From an uncultured bacterium (GTDB lineage: Bacteria; Acidobacteriota; Aminicenantia; Aminicenantales; CALLJL01), in assembly GCA_938092135.1 (NCBI GenBank), contig CALLJL010000003.1:124001-188000 (forward strand): a DNA stretch of 64,000 nucleotides, in the 5' to 3' direction. Both the position numbers and the translations under genes were made by a program. A model generated the notes under the pieces. It ran no database searches, was not told the DNA's origin, and was given only the letters and a program-made list of their open reading frames with translations. This document shows, piece by piece, positions 26,241 through 35,236 of this stretch; within the stretch, counting starts at the first letter, position 1; each line of letters starts with the position of its first letter.

Positions 26241-27804
26241 TCTGAAAGAATATGCCGATATTTTAATCTTAGGTTGCGGCATTGCTGGCTCTAGTGCGGC
26301 CTTGGAGGCGGCTAAACATGGTTTTCAGATAATAATTGTCACCCGCTATTCAAGGCTTGAGGAATCCAACACTTATTACGCTCAGGGAGGCATTGTTTCT
26401 TTAGGCAAGGACGATCATCCAGAAATTCTCAAAGAAGATATTATTAAAACTGGGGCCGGAATTAATAATCCCGAAGCTGTAGATATCCTGACCAGAGAAG
26501 GCAAGAAGCTCATTGATGAAATTTTAATTAAAGAGCTCAAAATTCCCTTCACCCGCAGCAGTGCCGAATCCGTTGATTATGCTCAAGAGGCGGGCCATTC
26601 AAGACGCCGGATTCTCCATGTCAAGGATACAACAGGTCGAACAATTGAAGAAGCCTTTATTAATGCCCTCAAGAAATTTCCTAATATTCGCTTTTTATCT
26701 GACCATACAGCCGTTGACCTCTTAACCATTCCCCACCATTCGAAAAATCCTCTTGCTATTTATAAAGAGCCTCAATGCATAGGTGCCTATGTTCTCGATA
26801 ATCAAACGGGACTTGTGAAAAGTATCTTTGCGCCTTATACCATATTAGCCACAGGAGGCTGTGGAGCCCTTTTCCTCTATACTTCCAATCCTAAGGGCGC
26901 CATCGGAGCTGGCTACGCTATGGCCGCTCGAGCCGGAGCCCGGCTGGTTAACATGGAATATATTCAATTTCATCCAACTTCTCTTTACCATCGTGATGCC
27001 GATGGCTTCCTCATTTCCGAAACAGTTAGGGGAGAGGGGGCAAGATTGAAAACCAAGGATGGTCGAACCTTCATGGAAAAATACAGCGATAAAGGTGATC
27101 TTGCCCCCCGAGATGAAGTTACCAGGGCTATATATGAAGAAATGATTAATACTAATTCCAATTATGTTCTTTTAGATCTCGCTTCCTATGCTAAATGTGA
27201 CATAAAGGAAAGATTTCCTCATATTTACCGAACCTGTCTTCAATATGGCATTGATATTACTAAAGAGCCAATTCCTGTTGTCCCAGCGGCCCATTATTGT
27301 TGCGGTGGGGTTCTGGTTGATAGCTGGGGGCGAACCTCTCTCAAAGGCTTATATGCTGTAGGGGAGGTAGCCTGTACAGGTGTTCATGGAGCAAATCGCC
27401 TGGCCTCTACCTCTTTACTCGAAGGGTTGGTTTGGGGAACGAGAGCTTCGCGGCATATTGCTTCTCATTTTGACCCAACCCCTCCTTATAAAGAGTCTGA
27501 GATTCATCCTTGGTATTATCCTGAAACCCAGGAAGAGGTAGATCCTGCCTTGATCCAGCAGGACTGGTTAATGATTAGATCAACCCTGTGGAATTATGCA
27601 GGCATCATCCGGACAAAGAAAAGGCTCGAAAGGGCCAAGGCAGACTTAGAATATTTGCAGCATCGTATTGAAAAATTTTATCGTGAGGCCAGAATGGACC
27701 CTCAGCTTGTCGACTTGAAACACGGCATCCAGACCGCTATTATGATTACCCGGGCAGCCCTTATGAATCCTATAAGTCTTGGGGCCCATTACCGAAAAGA
27801 TTAA
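26230..27804 (+). CDS. nadB: L-aspartate oxidase
   Basis: 524-aa flavoprotein that oxidises L-aspartate to iminoaspartate, the first step of quinolinate synthesis. FAD motif GCGIAGSSAALEAA lies near the N-terminus. Family blocks are SNTYYAQGGI, HVKDTTGRTIEEAF, ATGGCGALFLYTSNP, EYIQFHPTSLY, LISETVRGEGA and AAHYCCGGV, then GANRLASTSLLEGLVWG. The frame has no early ATG; a TTG at 26230 preceded by GAGGAG and inside the nadC end is the start. NadB and NadC together indicate the bacterial aspartate route to NAD. Confidence 0.93.
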   Translation: MTHNLKEYADILILGCGIAGSSAALEAAKHGFQIIIVTRYSRLEESNTYYAQGGIVSLGKDDHPEILKEDIIKTGAGINNPEAVDILTREGKKLIDEILIKELKIPFTRSSAESVDYAQEAGHSRRRILHVKDTTGRTIEEAFINALKKFPNIRFLSDHTAVDLLTIPHHSKNPLAIYKEPQCIGAYVLDNQTGLVKSIFAPYTILATGGCGALFLYTSNPKGAIGAGYAMAARAGARLVNMEYIQFHPTSLYHRDADGFLISETVRGEGARLKTKDGRTFMEKYSDKGDLAPRDEVTRAIYEEMINTNSNYVLLDLASYAKCDIKERFPHIYRTCLQYGIDITKEPIPVVPAAHYCCGGVLVDSWGRTSLKGLYAVGEVACTGVHGANRLASTSLLEGLVWGTRASRHIASHFDPTPPYKESEIHPWYYPETQEEVDPALIQQDWLMIRSTLWNYAGIIRTKKRLERAKADLEYLQHRIEKFYREARMDPQLVDLKHGIQTAIMITRAALMNPISLGAHYRKD

Positions 27805-28027
27805 GACCTCTAACCAAACTTTTTTCGAGTTCATTGTAATTTTCAAAGTTGTTTTCTATTCAATTTTACTTCCAGGGCTAATTAATTTAAAAAATTAAGG
27901 CGACTGATTTTTCTTGGGGATAATTTGATAATTGAATAACAGAAAAGGTGAGATGACCTTTAGCCTTGCAGGCAAAAATATTCTATAATATGCTAATTCA
28001 AATTAAGATAAACCAGAGGAGTTACTG

Positions 28028-30796
28028 ATGTCATCAAGGGATTTTAGAGAAACCCTTAATTTACCAAAAACCAATTTTCCCATGAAGGCTCAGCTTGCCC
28101 AAAAGGAGCCGGAGATTTTAAAGAAATGGGAAAGCCAGGGACTTTACCAGAAAATTTTGGCCAAAAGGCAGGGAAGTCCCGTTTTTGTTCTTCATGATGG
28201 CCCTCCTTACGCTAATGGACATATTCATCTCGGAACGGCTCTAAATAAAATCCTTAAAGATTTCATTGTCAAATCTAAGACCATGCAGGGCTACCTTGTT
28301 CCTTTTCTTCCTGGTTGGGACTGCCATGGTCTGCCTATTGAAATTAAAGTAGACCAACTTCTGGGAGAAAAAAAGAAACATCTGTCAGTTATTGAGATCA
28401 GAGAGGAATGTCGCCGTTACGCTCTTAAATTTATTGATATCCAGAGAGAGGAATTCAAACGCCTTGGAGTATTTGGTGAATGGGAGAAGCCATACCTCAC
28501 GATGGATCCTGAATACGAAGCCGATATTATCCGCTATGTGGCAGCCTTCTTAGCTTCGGGCAACATTTATAAAGGATTGCGTCCAGTCCACTGGTGCCCC
28601 CACTGCCAGACAGCCTTGGCCGAAGCAGAAATTGAATATCATGATAGGGTTTCTCCTTCAATTTATGTTAAATTTCCTCTAATAAGCAACCTTGGATCAG
28701 TATTTCCTTCGCTCAAGGGGAAAAAAATTTCTATTATTATTTGGACAACCACTCCCTGGACTCTTCCTGCTAATTTAGCTATAGCTCTTCATCCAGAGTA
28801 TGAATATGTGGCCTTTGAATCGGGCGAAGAAGTTTTTATTGTGGCTGGAAGGTTGATGCCTGTAATTGTTGAAGAGCTGGGCTTGGCCGAGCCGAAAATT
28901 CTGGCTAAATTTCCTGGGAAAAAACTCGAAGGAATTAAAGCCCGTCATCCCTGGATTAACCGAGAATCGCTAGTTGTCCTGGCTGATTATGTTACTCTTG
29001 AAGACGGCACTGGCTGTGTTCATACAGCTCCTGGCCATGGCTATGAAGACTATTTAACCGGAATTCACTATGGCCTTGAAATTTATACGCCTGTTGATGG
29101 GGAAGGCCGATTTATTCCTCAGGTGGAAAGATATGGAGGACTCAATGTCTTTGAGGCGAATTCTCGCATCATTGATGATATGAAGAGGGATGGAACACTC
29201 CTTAAAGAGGGTCAGGTGACCCATTCTTATCCCCATTGCTGGCGCTGCAAAAATCCTGTTATTTTCCGAGCCACTTCTCAGTGGTTCATTTCGTTAGATA
29301 AGAATAACCTCAGGCAAAGGGCCCTTGAAGAAATTCGTCGGATCAAATGGATACCTCCTTGGGGAGAAGAAAGAATTGCCAATATGGTGGCCTCTAGGCC
29401 TGATTGGTGTATTTCTCGGCAGAGATTGTGGGGGGTGCCTATTCCGGCCTTTATCTGTGAAAATTGTGGCCAGATAATTATTTCAGAAAAAATTGCTCTC
29501 CATGTGGCCGAGATTTTTTCTCGAGAAGGTTCAAATGCGTGGTATTTAAGACCAGCATCTGAACTTGTTCCGCCTGATACAGTCTGTTCAAATTGCGGTT
29601 CTAATCGTCTGGAAAAGGAAAATAATATCCTCGATGTCTGGTTTGAATCAGGAGCTAGCCACAGTGTTCTCGGCAAAAGACCCGATCTGCCTTGGCCCGC
29701 CGATGTTTATATTGAAGGTCATGACCAGTATCGTGGATGGTTCAACAGTTCTTTGGTTGTGGGTGTCGGTGTGCGCCAAGGAGCTCCTTATAAAACTTGT
29801 ATTACCCATGGTTTTGTCCTTGATGAGCAGGGTCGAGGGATGTCGAAATCCCTTGGAAATTATATAGAGCCAGAAGAAATTGTTTCGGTTAATGGAGCTG
29901 AGGTTCTGCGTCTCTGGGTAGCCATGCTCAACTATAAGGAAGACGCTCGTTTTGGCTGGGAAATTGTCCAGCGCTTAGTTGAAGCTTATAGAAAAATTCG
30001 CAATACCTGGCGTTTTCTCCTGGGCAATCTCTATGATTTTTCCCCCGATACAGAATTGATGTCCAAAGAGGAGCTTCTGCTTATTGACCGATGGGCGTTA
30101 CAGCGCCTGACTGAGGTTGGCCAAAGGATTCTCAAGGCTTATGATGAATACGAATATCATGTTATTTTCCATACTTTATCCCAATTCTTTACCAACGATC
30201 TCAGTGCCTTTTATCTTGACGTCCTCAAAGACAGACTTTATTGCTCTTCAGCCCGGTCAAAACTACGAAAATCGGCTCAAACGGCTCTTTTCCTTATCCT
30301 TCGAGACACTCTTCTGCTGGCTGCTCCCATTTTACCCTTTACCACAGAAGAAGCCTGGGAATTTTTGCCCCCTTTTAAAGGCAAAGAAGAATCAGTTCAT
30401 TTGAGCCTTTTCCCTCATTTTATCGAGCAATGGCTTGAACCTCAGGAAAGCCTTGAATTTGAAACCCTTCTGGATCTTAGAGATAAGGTCCTCAAGGCTC
30501 TTGAAGAGGCCCGGGCGTCGAAATTGATTGGCAATTCTCTTGAGGCCAAAGTTATTCTCTTTTTTCCTGATAATTTGGGGCCTCTTTTAAGAAAATACTT
30601 AGTCGATTTGCCGGCTCTATTTATTGTTTCCTCCGTTGAGCTTGAAAAGGGTAGGGAAGAAGTGGAGGTAAAAGTGGAACGGGCCTCTGGTCAAAAATGT
30701 CTTCGCTGTTGGAATTATTCTCCCTACGTTGGAAAAAGCCCAGACTATCCCGAACTTTGTCCCCGATGTGAAGCTGTTGTCCGAGGAGAACAATGA
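28028..30796 (+). CDS. ileS: Isoleucyl-tRNA synthetase
   Basis: 922-aa class I synthetase with the bacterial domain order. The HIGH motif is HIHLG (65-69, in PYANGHIHLGT). The editing domain carries TTTPWTLPANLAIA and GTGCVHTAPGHG. The KMSKS loop near 603-607 reads GRGMSKSLGN, with Gly replacing the first Lys. The C-terminal zinc finger has CLRCWNY and CPRCEAVV. CCAGAGGAG precedes the ATG at 28028. In the 223-base spacer before it a TATAAT occurs at 27984-27989, but no -35 fits and I see no T-box. It overlaps lspA by ATGA and heads an operon of lipoprotein-processing genes. Confidence 0.95.
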   Translation: MSSRDFRETLNLPKTNFPMKAQLAQKEPEILKKWESQGLYQKILAKRQGSPVFVLHDGPPYANGHIHLGTALNKILKDFIVKSKTMQGYLVPFLPGWDCHGLPIEIKVDQLLGEKKKHLSVIEIREECRRYALKFIDIQREEFKRLGVFGEWEKPYLTMDPEYEADIIRYVAAFLASGNIYKGLRPVHWCPHCQTALAEAEIEYHDRVSPSIYVKFPLISNLGSVFPSLKGKKISIIIWTTTPWTLPANLAIALHPEYEYVAFESGEEVFIVAGRLMPVIVEELGLAEPKILAKFPGKKLEGIKARHPWINRESLVVLADYVTLEDGTGCVHTAPGHGYEDYLTGIHYGLEIYTPVDGEGRFIPQVERYGGLNVFEANSRIIDDMKRDGTLLKEGQVTHSYPHCWRCKNPVIFRATSQWFISLDKNNLRQRALEEIRRIKWIPPWGEERIANMVASRPDWCISRQRLWGVPIPAFICENCGQIIISEKIALHVAEIFSREGSNAWYLRPASELVPPDTVCSNCGSNRLEKENNILDVWFESGASHSVLGKRPDLPWPADVYIEGHDQYRGWFNSSLVVGVGVRQGAPYKTCITHGFVLDEQGRGMSKSLGNYIEPEEIVSVNGAEVLRLWVAMLNYKEDARFGWEIVQRLVEAYRKIRNTWRFLLGNLYDFSPDTELMSKEELLLIDRWALQRLTEVGQRILKAYDEYEYHVIFHTLSQFFTNDLSAFYLDVLKDRLYCSSARSKLRKSAQTALFLILRDTLLLAAPILPFTTEEAWEFLPPFKGKEESVHLSLFPHFIEQWLEPQESLEFETLLDLRDKVLKALEEARASKLIGNSLEAKVILFFPDNLGPLLRKYLVDLPALFIVSSVELEKGREEVEVKVERASGQKCLRCWNYSPYVGKSPDYPELCPRCEAVVRGEQ

Positions 30797-31293
30797 AGAA
30801 GTCAGTTTGGTTTTATCATTTACTGATAATCCTTCTCGTCAGTCTTGATCAGCTTACGAAAGCTCTGGTGGTTAAATCCTTATTTTTATTTCAACAGATT
30901 GAGATCATTCCTGGTTTTTTCAACTTAACCAGGATTCATAATCGCGGCATTATTTTTGGCGCCTTTTCTAATTTGGATCAACCTGCCGGTCGTATTATTC
31001 TGACAATAGCCTCCCTTATGGCCTTGATTGTGGTGCTCATTTTTTATCTTAAAACTCCAAAAACTGAAATAATGATTAAATTTTTCTTTTCTTTAATATT
31101 AGCTGGCGCTTTGGGTAATCTGATTGACCGGCTAACGAGAGGATATGTCGTTGATTTCATTGATCTGCATATTGGCCGCCATCACTGGCCTTATTTTAAT
31201 TTAGCCGATACTTTTATATCTGTTGGCGGCTTGTTACTTCTTTTTTCTATTTTTATGCCTTTAGGGAGAAAAAAGTGTTTCCTATCCTCTTGA
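30793..31293 (+). CDS. lspA: Lipoprotein signal peptidase (signal peptidase II)
   Basis: 166-aa four-helix membrane aspartyl protease that removes signal peptides from diacylglyceryl prolipoproteins. Conserved blocks are DQLTKALV, NRGIIFGAF and GALGNLIDRLTRGYVVDFID; the catalytic pair is Asp121 (VVDFI) and Asp139 (FNLADTFI). Start overlaps the ileS stop (ATGA), the common ileS-lspA arrangement. It works with Lgt, encoded next. Confidence 0.93.
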   Translation: MKKSVWFYHLLIILLVSLDQLTKALVVKSLFLFQQIEIIPGFFNLTRIHNRGIIFGAFSNLDQPAGRIILTIASLMALIVVLIFYLKTPKTEIMIKFFFSLILAGALGNLIDRLTRGYVVDFIDLHIGRHHWPYFNLADTFISVGGLLLLFSIFMPLGRKKCFLSS

Positions 31294-32093
31294 AGATTGG
31301 CCCACTAACTATCCATACCTATGGCGTTATGATGGCTTTAGGTGTTGGTATGGCTCTATGGTTTATTCTGGTCCAGGCTAAGAGGCAAGGACTAAATACA
31401 AGAATTCTTGCCGATGGCGCTTTTTATACTCTCCTCGTCTCCCTAATCGGAGCTAAATTAGTTTTATTGATGGCTCATTTTTCTGAATATATCCGATCTC
31501 CAGCCAATCTTCTTAGCTTGGCTCGTTCTGGGGGCATCTTTCAGGGTGGATTAACCTTTGGCGTTATTTTCGCTCTTTGGTATTTCCATCGCTATCGGCT
31601 TCCAACCTTGAAGACGGCCGATATAATTGCTCCAGCCTTGGCTCTCGGCCATGGTTTTGGCCGCATTGGTTGTTTTTCCGCCAGCTGCTGTTATGGACGA
31701 GCAAGTTCTCTTCCCTGGGCAGTAACTTTTACCAACCCCTATTCTCACGAGCTGACCGGAGTCCCGCTCCAAATAGCCCTTCATCCAGTTCAGCTCTATG
31801 AGGCTGGTCTGAATTTTTTTAATTTCTTAATCCTTTGGTTCATTTTCAAAAAGAAAACCTTTAACGGTCAGGTTTTTTCTTTTTATATCATTAATTACTC
31901 TATAATTCGGTATTTCACTGAATTATACCGGGGAGATCATTCTCCACAAGCTTTTCTTATTCTTGGATCATCACCTTATTTAAGTCTTTCTTTTCCCCAG
32001 CTTTTCTGTCTTCTTGGGTTAGTTGTTGGCCTCACCCTCCTTCTGATCCTTAGAGTGAGGAGAGACCGTGGAGAAGCGATTCATCGTTCTTGA
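31275..32093 (+). CDS. lgt: Prolipoprotein diacylglyceryl transferase
   Basis: 272-aa polytopic inner-membrane enzyme that moves diacylglycerol from phosphatidylglycerol to the lipobox cysteine. Visible blocks are the N-terminal HTYGVMMALG, SGGIFQGG, the Lgt signature region HGFGRIGCFSASCCYG, and HPVQLYEA. In the signature, a cysteine-rich variant replaces the usual GRIGNFINGE; this variant is known in other phyla. GTG start at 31275 within the lspA end (19-base overlap), preceded by AGGGAGAA. It overlaps rluD by 26 bases. Confidence 0.92.
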   Translation: MFPILLKIGPLTIHTYGVMMALGVGMALWFILVQAKRQGLNTRILADGAFYTLLVSLIGAKLVLLMAHFSEYIRSPANLLSLARSGGIFQGGLTFGVIFALWYFHRYRLPTLKTADIIAPALALGHGFGRIGCFSASCCYGRASSLPWAVTFTNPYSHELTGVPLQIALHPVQLYEAGLNFFNFLILWFIFKKKTFNGQVFSFYIINYSIIRYFTELYRGDHSPQAFLILGSSPYLSLSFPQLFCLLGLVVGLTLLLILRVRRDRGEAIHRS

Positions 32094-32985
32094 TGAAGAT
32101 GCCGGTCAAAGACTTGACGTGTATTTGACAAGACGAATAGGCTTTCTAAGCCGCTCTCAGGTAAGAAAACTCATCGATTTAGGCCAGGTGCGAGTTGAAG
32201 GGAAAGAGTTAAAGGCAGGATATCGACTTAAGGGAGGGGAAACAATTGAAGCTAAAATTGATTTGCCTCCACCAGAATTTTCCCTCGAACCAGAAAATAT
32301 TCCTCTTGATATTATTTATGCCGACGAAGAGATAATTGTTATTAATAAACCAGCCGGTTTAATTGTTCATCCGGGAGCAGGTCGTCGAAAGGGAACCTTA
32401 CTTAACGCCTTACTCTTTCATTTTCCTGAAATCGCTACTGTTGGTTCAAGGGAAAGGCCCGGGATTGTTCATCGCCTTGATGGTGATACCTCAGGGGTAA
32501 TGGTTGTGGCTAGAACGGACCTCGCCTATAAATCTCTTCAGCGTCAATTTAAAAATAGAGAAGTCGATAAAACCTACATTGGCCTTGTCTGGGGGAAATT
32601 TTCCCAAAAAGGAGGAAAAATTGAATGGGCCATTGGCCGGCATCCCCATGATCGGCAGAGGTTTTCAGTAAGGTCAAGGCATCCTAAAGAAGCTATCACT
32701 TTTTTTTCAGTTCTTCACGAGGGAAAGGATTTTTCGGTTCTTGAAATTAAGCCCATAACCGGTCGAACTCACCAGATCAGGGTTCATCTGGCCGCTGCCG
32801 GCCATCCCATTATTGGCGATCGTCGATATGGCCGCAAAGAAAAGTCCCCAAGGCGACTTTTTTTACATGCCCATCGGCTTGCCTTCATTCATCCTTCAAA
32901 AAAGGTTTGGATGGAATTTGAAGCCCCAATCCCTGAAGAATTCAGATCTTTTTGGTCACAGAACCATGGAGGCAAAGATAAATAA
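32068..32985 (+). CDS. rluD: RluD-type 23S rRNA pseudouridine synthase
   Basis: 305-aa RluA-family pseudouridine synthase with an S4 RNA-binding domain (about 14-65, QRLDVYLTRRI and SRSQVRKLIDLGQVRV) and a catalytic domain. The nucleophile is Asp138 in HRLDGDTSGVMVVA; the family also shows GRTHQIRVHLA near the end. It starts with GTG at 32068 after GAGGAGA and overlaps lgt. The family modifies helix 69 of 23S rRNA or related sites; which uridines are targeted is not certain from sequence. Confidence 0.88.
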   Translation: MEKRFIVLDEDAGQRLDVYLTRRIGFLSRSQVRKLIDLGQVRVEGKELKAGYRLKGGETIEAKIDLPPPEFSLEPENIPLDIIYADEEIIVINKPAGLIVHPGAGRRKGTLLNALLFHFPEIATVGSRERPGIVHRLDGDTSGVMVVARTDLAYKSLQRQFKNREVDKTYIGLVWGKFSQKGGKIEWAIGRHPHDRQRFSVRSRHPKEAITFFSVLHEGKDFSVLEIKPITGRTHQIRVHLAAAGHPIIGDRRYGRKEKSPRRLFLHAHRLAFIHPSKKVWMEFEAPIPEEFRSFWSQNHGGKDK

Positions 32986-33011
32986 ATGGCTTCTTTCGAA
33001 ATTTCCAAGGC

Positions 33012-33040
33012 TTGAGAGAGGGTGGCTTATTGTGTATCAT
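33012..33040 (+). promoter_or_regulatory. Sigma70-like promoter for the EF-G paralogue
   Basis: TTGAGA (33012-33017) and TATCAT (33035-33040) with a 17-base spacer. Start near 33047 gives a leader of about 60 bases with a CTGGAGG site before the ATG at 33107. Confidence 0.45.
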
Positions 33041-33106
33041 ATAAATCCATTTTCATTAAGCTGCTTCACCTCGGGGCAGAGAAGTTGACTTAATCTGGAG
33101 GAAAAA

Positions 33107-35200
33107 ATGAAAGATTATACTTCTGATCAAATTCGAAATCTTGCCTTAGTGGGGCATGGCTCCTGTGGCAAAACATCTTTAGCTGCTGCCTTTCTTTTCG
33201 TTGGAGGAATTACCCCTCGCCTTACTCGGGTAGACAAGGGTAATACAATCACTGATTTTGAGCCCGAAGAAATAGATCGCCGTATTTCCATCAGTTCGGC
33301 CTGCTGTTTTCTAGAATGGAAGGGTTGCCGACTGAATATAATTGATACCCCTGGTTACCACAACTTTCTTTGGGACACAAGAGCAAGCTTGCGAGCCGTT
33401 GATGCTGCAGCCATTATAGTGTGTGGGGTTGCTGGCGTAGAAGTTGGTACTGAAAAGGTTTGGGACATGCTTGAAGAGATGGAATACCCGCGGCTTTTTA
33501 TAATCAATAAACTTGATCGTGAAAATGCCAATTTTTATCGTACCCTTGAAGATATTCATCAGTTTTTTGGTCGGAGGGCGGTGCCTATTCAAATTCCCCT
33601 TGGTGAAGAAAAGGATTTCAGTGGGATAATTGATTTAATCAGGCAGCGGGCCTTGATTTTTGCCCGAGATGAAAGCGGACAATTCCGAGAAGAAGATATA
33701 CCTTCCTCCCTCCAGGAAGAAGCAAAAAAAAGAAGGGAGCAATTGATTGAAATGATTGCCGAAAATGACGAAGCCCTCATGGAAATTTATTTTGAAAGAG
33801 GAGATCTAAGTGAAGATGAAATTAAAAGTGGTCTCAAAAAGGCTATGATGGAAAGACAGATTTTTCCAGTCATGGCCTGCTCAGCTCTTTTCAATATAGC
33901 CACCCAGCCTATCCTTGATACTTTTGTTGATCTTTTACCTTCGCCTCTTCAAAGGCCGCCGCTAAAAATCCTGCGCCAAGGGGTTGAGGAAGTCTGGAAA
34001 CCTTCTTTGGATTCACCCTTTGCTTCATTAGTCTTTAAAACCATTTCTGACCCTTATGCCGGAAGAATTTCGGTCATGCGGGTTTTCTCAGGAAGAATTA
34101 ATCCTGATGTTACGGTGATTAACACAACCCGGGATGTGGAGGAAAAGCTTGGTGGGCTTTTTTATCTTCAGGGGAAAGAACAAATACCTGCCGGTCAGGC
34201 TAAGCTTGGCGATATAGTAGCCACAACCAAATTAAAATCGACCTTAACTGGAGACACTTTGGCTTCGAAGGGATCAGAAATTATATTCCCAAAAATTAAA
34301 TTTCCTGAGCCGGCGATTTCTTTTGCCATCGAACCTAAAACAAGGGCAGATGAGGATCGAATTTCTCAGGCCACTCACCGGATTACCGAAGAAGATCCCA
34401 CTGTTAGGATTGAGCGAGATGCCGAAACGGGTCAGTTGCTAATCTCAGGTAACGGCCAGCTTCACGTGGAGATCACTACGGAGAAGCTCAAAAAGAGATA
34501 TAACGTGGATGTTATACTTAAGCCTCCAAAAATTCCTTATCGAGAAACAATTAAAGGGAAATCTGATGTTCAGGGTAAGTATAAAAAGCAAACCGGCGGT
34601 CGGGGACAGTATGGTGATGTTAAAATCAAAATGGAGCCGTTGCCGAGAGGAGCTGATTTTGAATTTGAAGACAAGATTTTTGGAGGAGCTATTCCTAAAA
34701 ATTATATTCCAGCTATAGAAAAGGGAATACAGGAAGCCAGGAAAAAAGGGGTTTTGGCTGGTTATCCCACTGTTGATTTCAAGGTGATTCTCTATGATGG
34801 TAGTTATCATGAAGTGGATTCTTCTGACCTTGCCTTTAAAATTGCTGCCTCTATGGCTTTCAAGAAGGGAGCCAAAGAAGCTAAGCCAACGCTTCTTGAG
34901 CCTATTATGAATGTTGAAGTCTATACTCCAGAAGCTTACCTTGGAGATATCATGGGTAATCTCAATGGCCGGCGGGGACGCCTTCAAGGAGTTGAACAGA
35001 AAGGTAACATGAGAATCATTAAAGCCCAAGTTCCTATGGCCGAGATGCTTGATTTTGAGCCTGCCTTAACTTCAATTACTGGCGGTCGAGGCTCGTTTAT
35101 TATGGAATTCTCCCACTATGAAGAAGTACCGGCTCATCTCCAGCAAAAAATAATTGCTGAAGCCATTAAAGAAGGCAGGGTGAAACCTGAAGAGGAATGA
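33107..35200 (+). CDS. Elongation factor G paralogue (EF-G-like GTPase)
   Basis: 697-aa translational GTPase with EF-G domain order. The P-loop is GHGSCGKT (16-23, the alternative to GHVDHGKT-like forms), G3 is DTPGY (80-84), and G4 is NKLD (134-137). Domain IV/V blocks GGRGQYGDV and EPIMNVEVYTPE, then MGNLNGRRG, are present. The histidine that normally activates GTP hydrolysis in DTPGH is Tyr84 here, as in the EF-G-2 subfamily of Thermus and relatives. Likely not the main EF-G: no rpsL, rpsG or tuf is adjacent. A ribosome recycling or stress role is inference. CTGGAGG precedes the ATG. Confidence 0.88.
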   Translation: MKDYTSDQIRNLALVGHGSCGKTSLAAAFLFVGGITPRLTRVDKGNTITDFEPEEIDRRISISSACCFLEWKGCRLNIIDTPGYHNFLWDTRASLRAVDAAAIIVCGVAGVEVGTEKVWDMLEEMEYPRLFIINKLDRENANFYRTLEDIHQFFGRRAVPIQIPLGEEKDFSGIIDLIRQRALIFARDESGQFREEDIPSSLQEEAKKRREQLIEMIAENDEALMEIYFERGDLSEDEIKSGLKKAMMERQIFPVMACSALFNIATQPILDTFVDLLPSPLQRPPLKILRQGVEEVWKPSLDSPFASLVFKTISDPYAGRISVMRVFSGRINPDVTVINTTRDVEEKLGGLFYLQGKEQIPAGQAKLGDIVATTKLKSTLTGDTLASKGSEIIFPKIKFPEPAISFAIEPKTRADEDRISQATHRITEEDPTVRIERDAETGQLLISGNGQLHVEITTEKLKKRYNVDVILKPPKIPYRETIKGKSDVQGKYKKQTGGRGQYGDVKIKMEPLPRGADFEFEDKIFGGAIPKNYIPAIEKGIQEARKKGVLAGYPTVDFKVILYDGSYHEVDSSDLAFKIAASMAFKKGAKEAKPTLLEPIMNVEVYTPEAYLGDIMGNLNGRRGRLQGVEQKGNMRIIKAQVPMAEMLDFEPALTSITGGRGSFIMEFSHYEEVPAHLQQKIIAEAIKEGRVKPEEE

Positions 35201-35236
35201 CCCGAGCCTAAAAAATCTTGGAGGGGAGGCAAAAAT

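Noticed and set aside
27966-27989. TTGCAG and TATAAT before ileS as a promoter
   Set aside because: The spacer is only 12 bases, too short for sigma70; the -10 alone is weak evidence. No T-box stem or tRNA-binding bulge was seen either.
34445-35029. 194-codon open frame on the minus strand
   Set aside because: Opposite the EF-G paralogue domain IV/V region; composition is that of a shadow frame.
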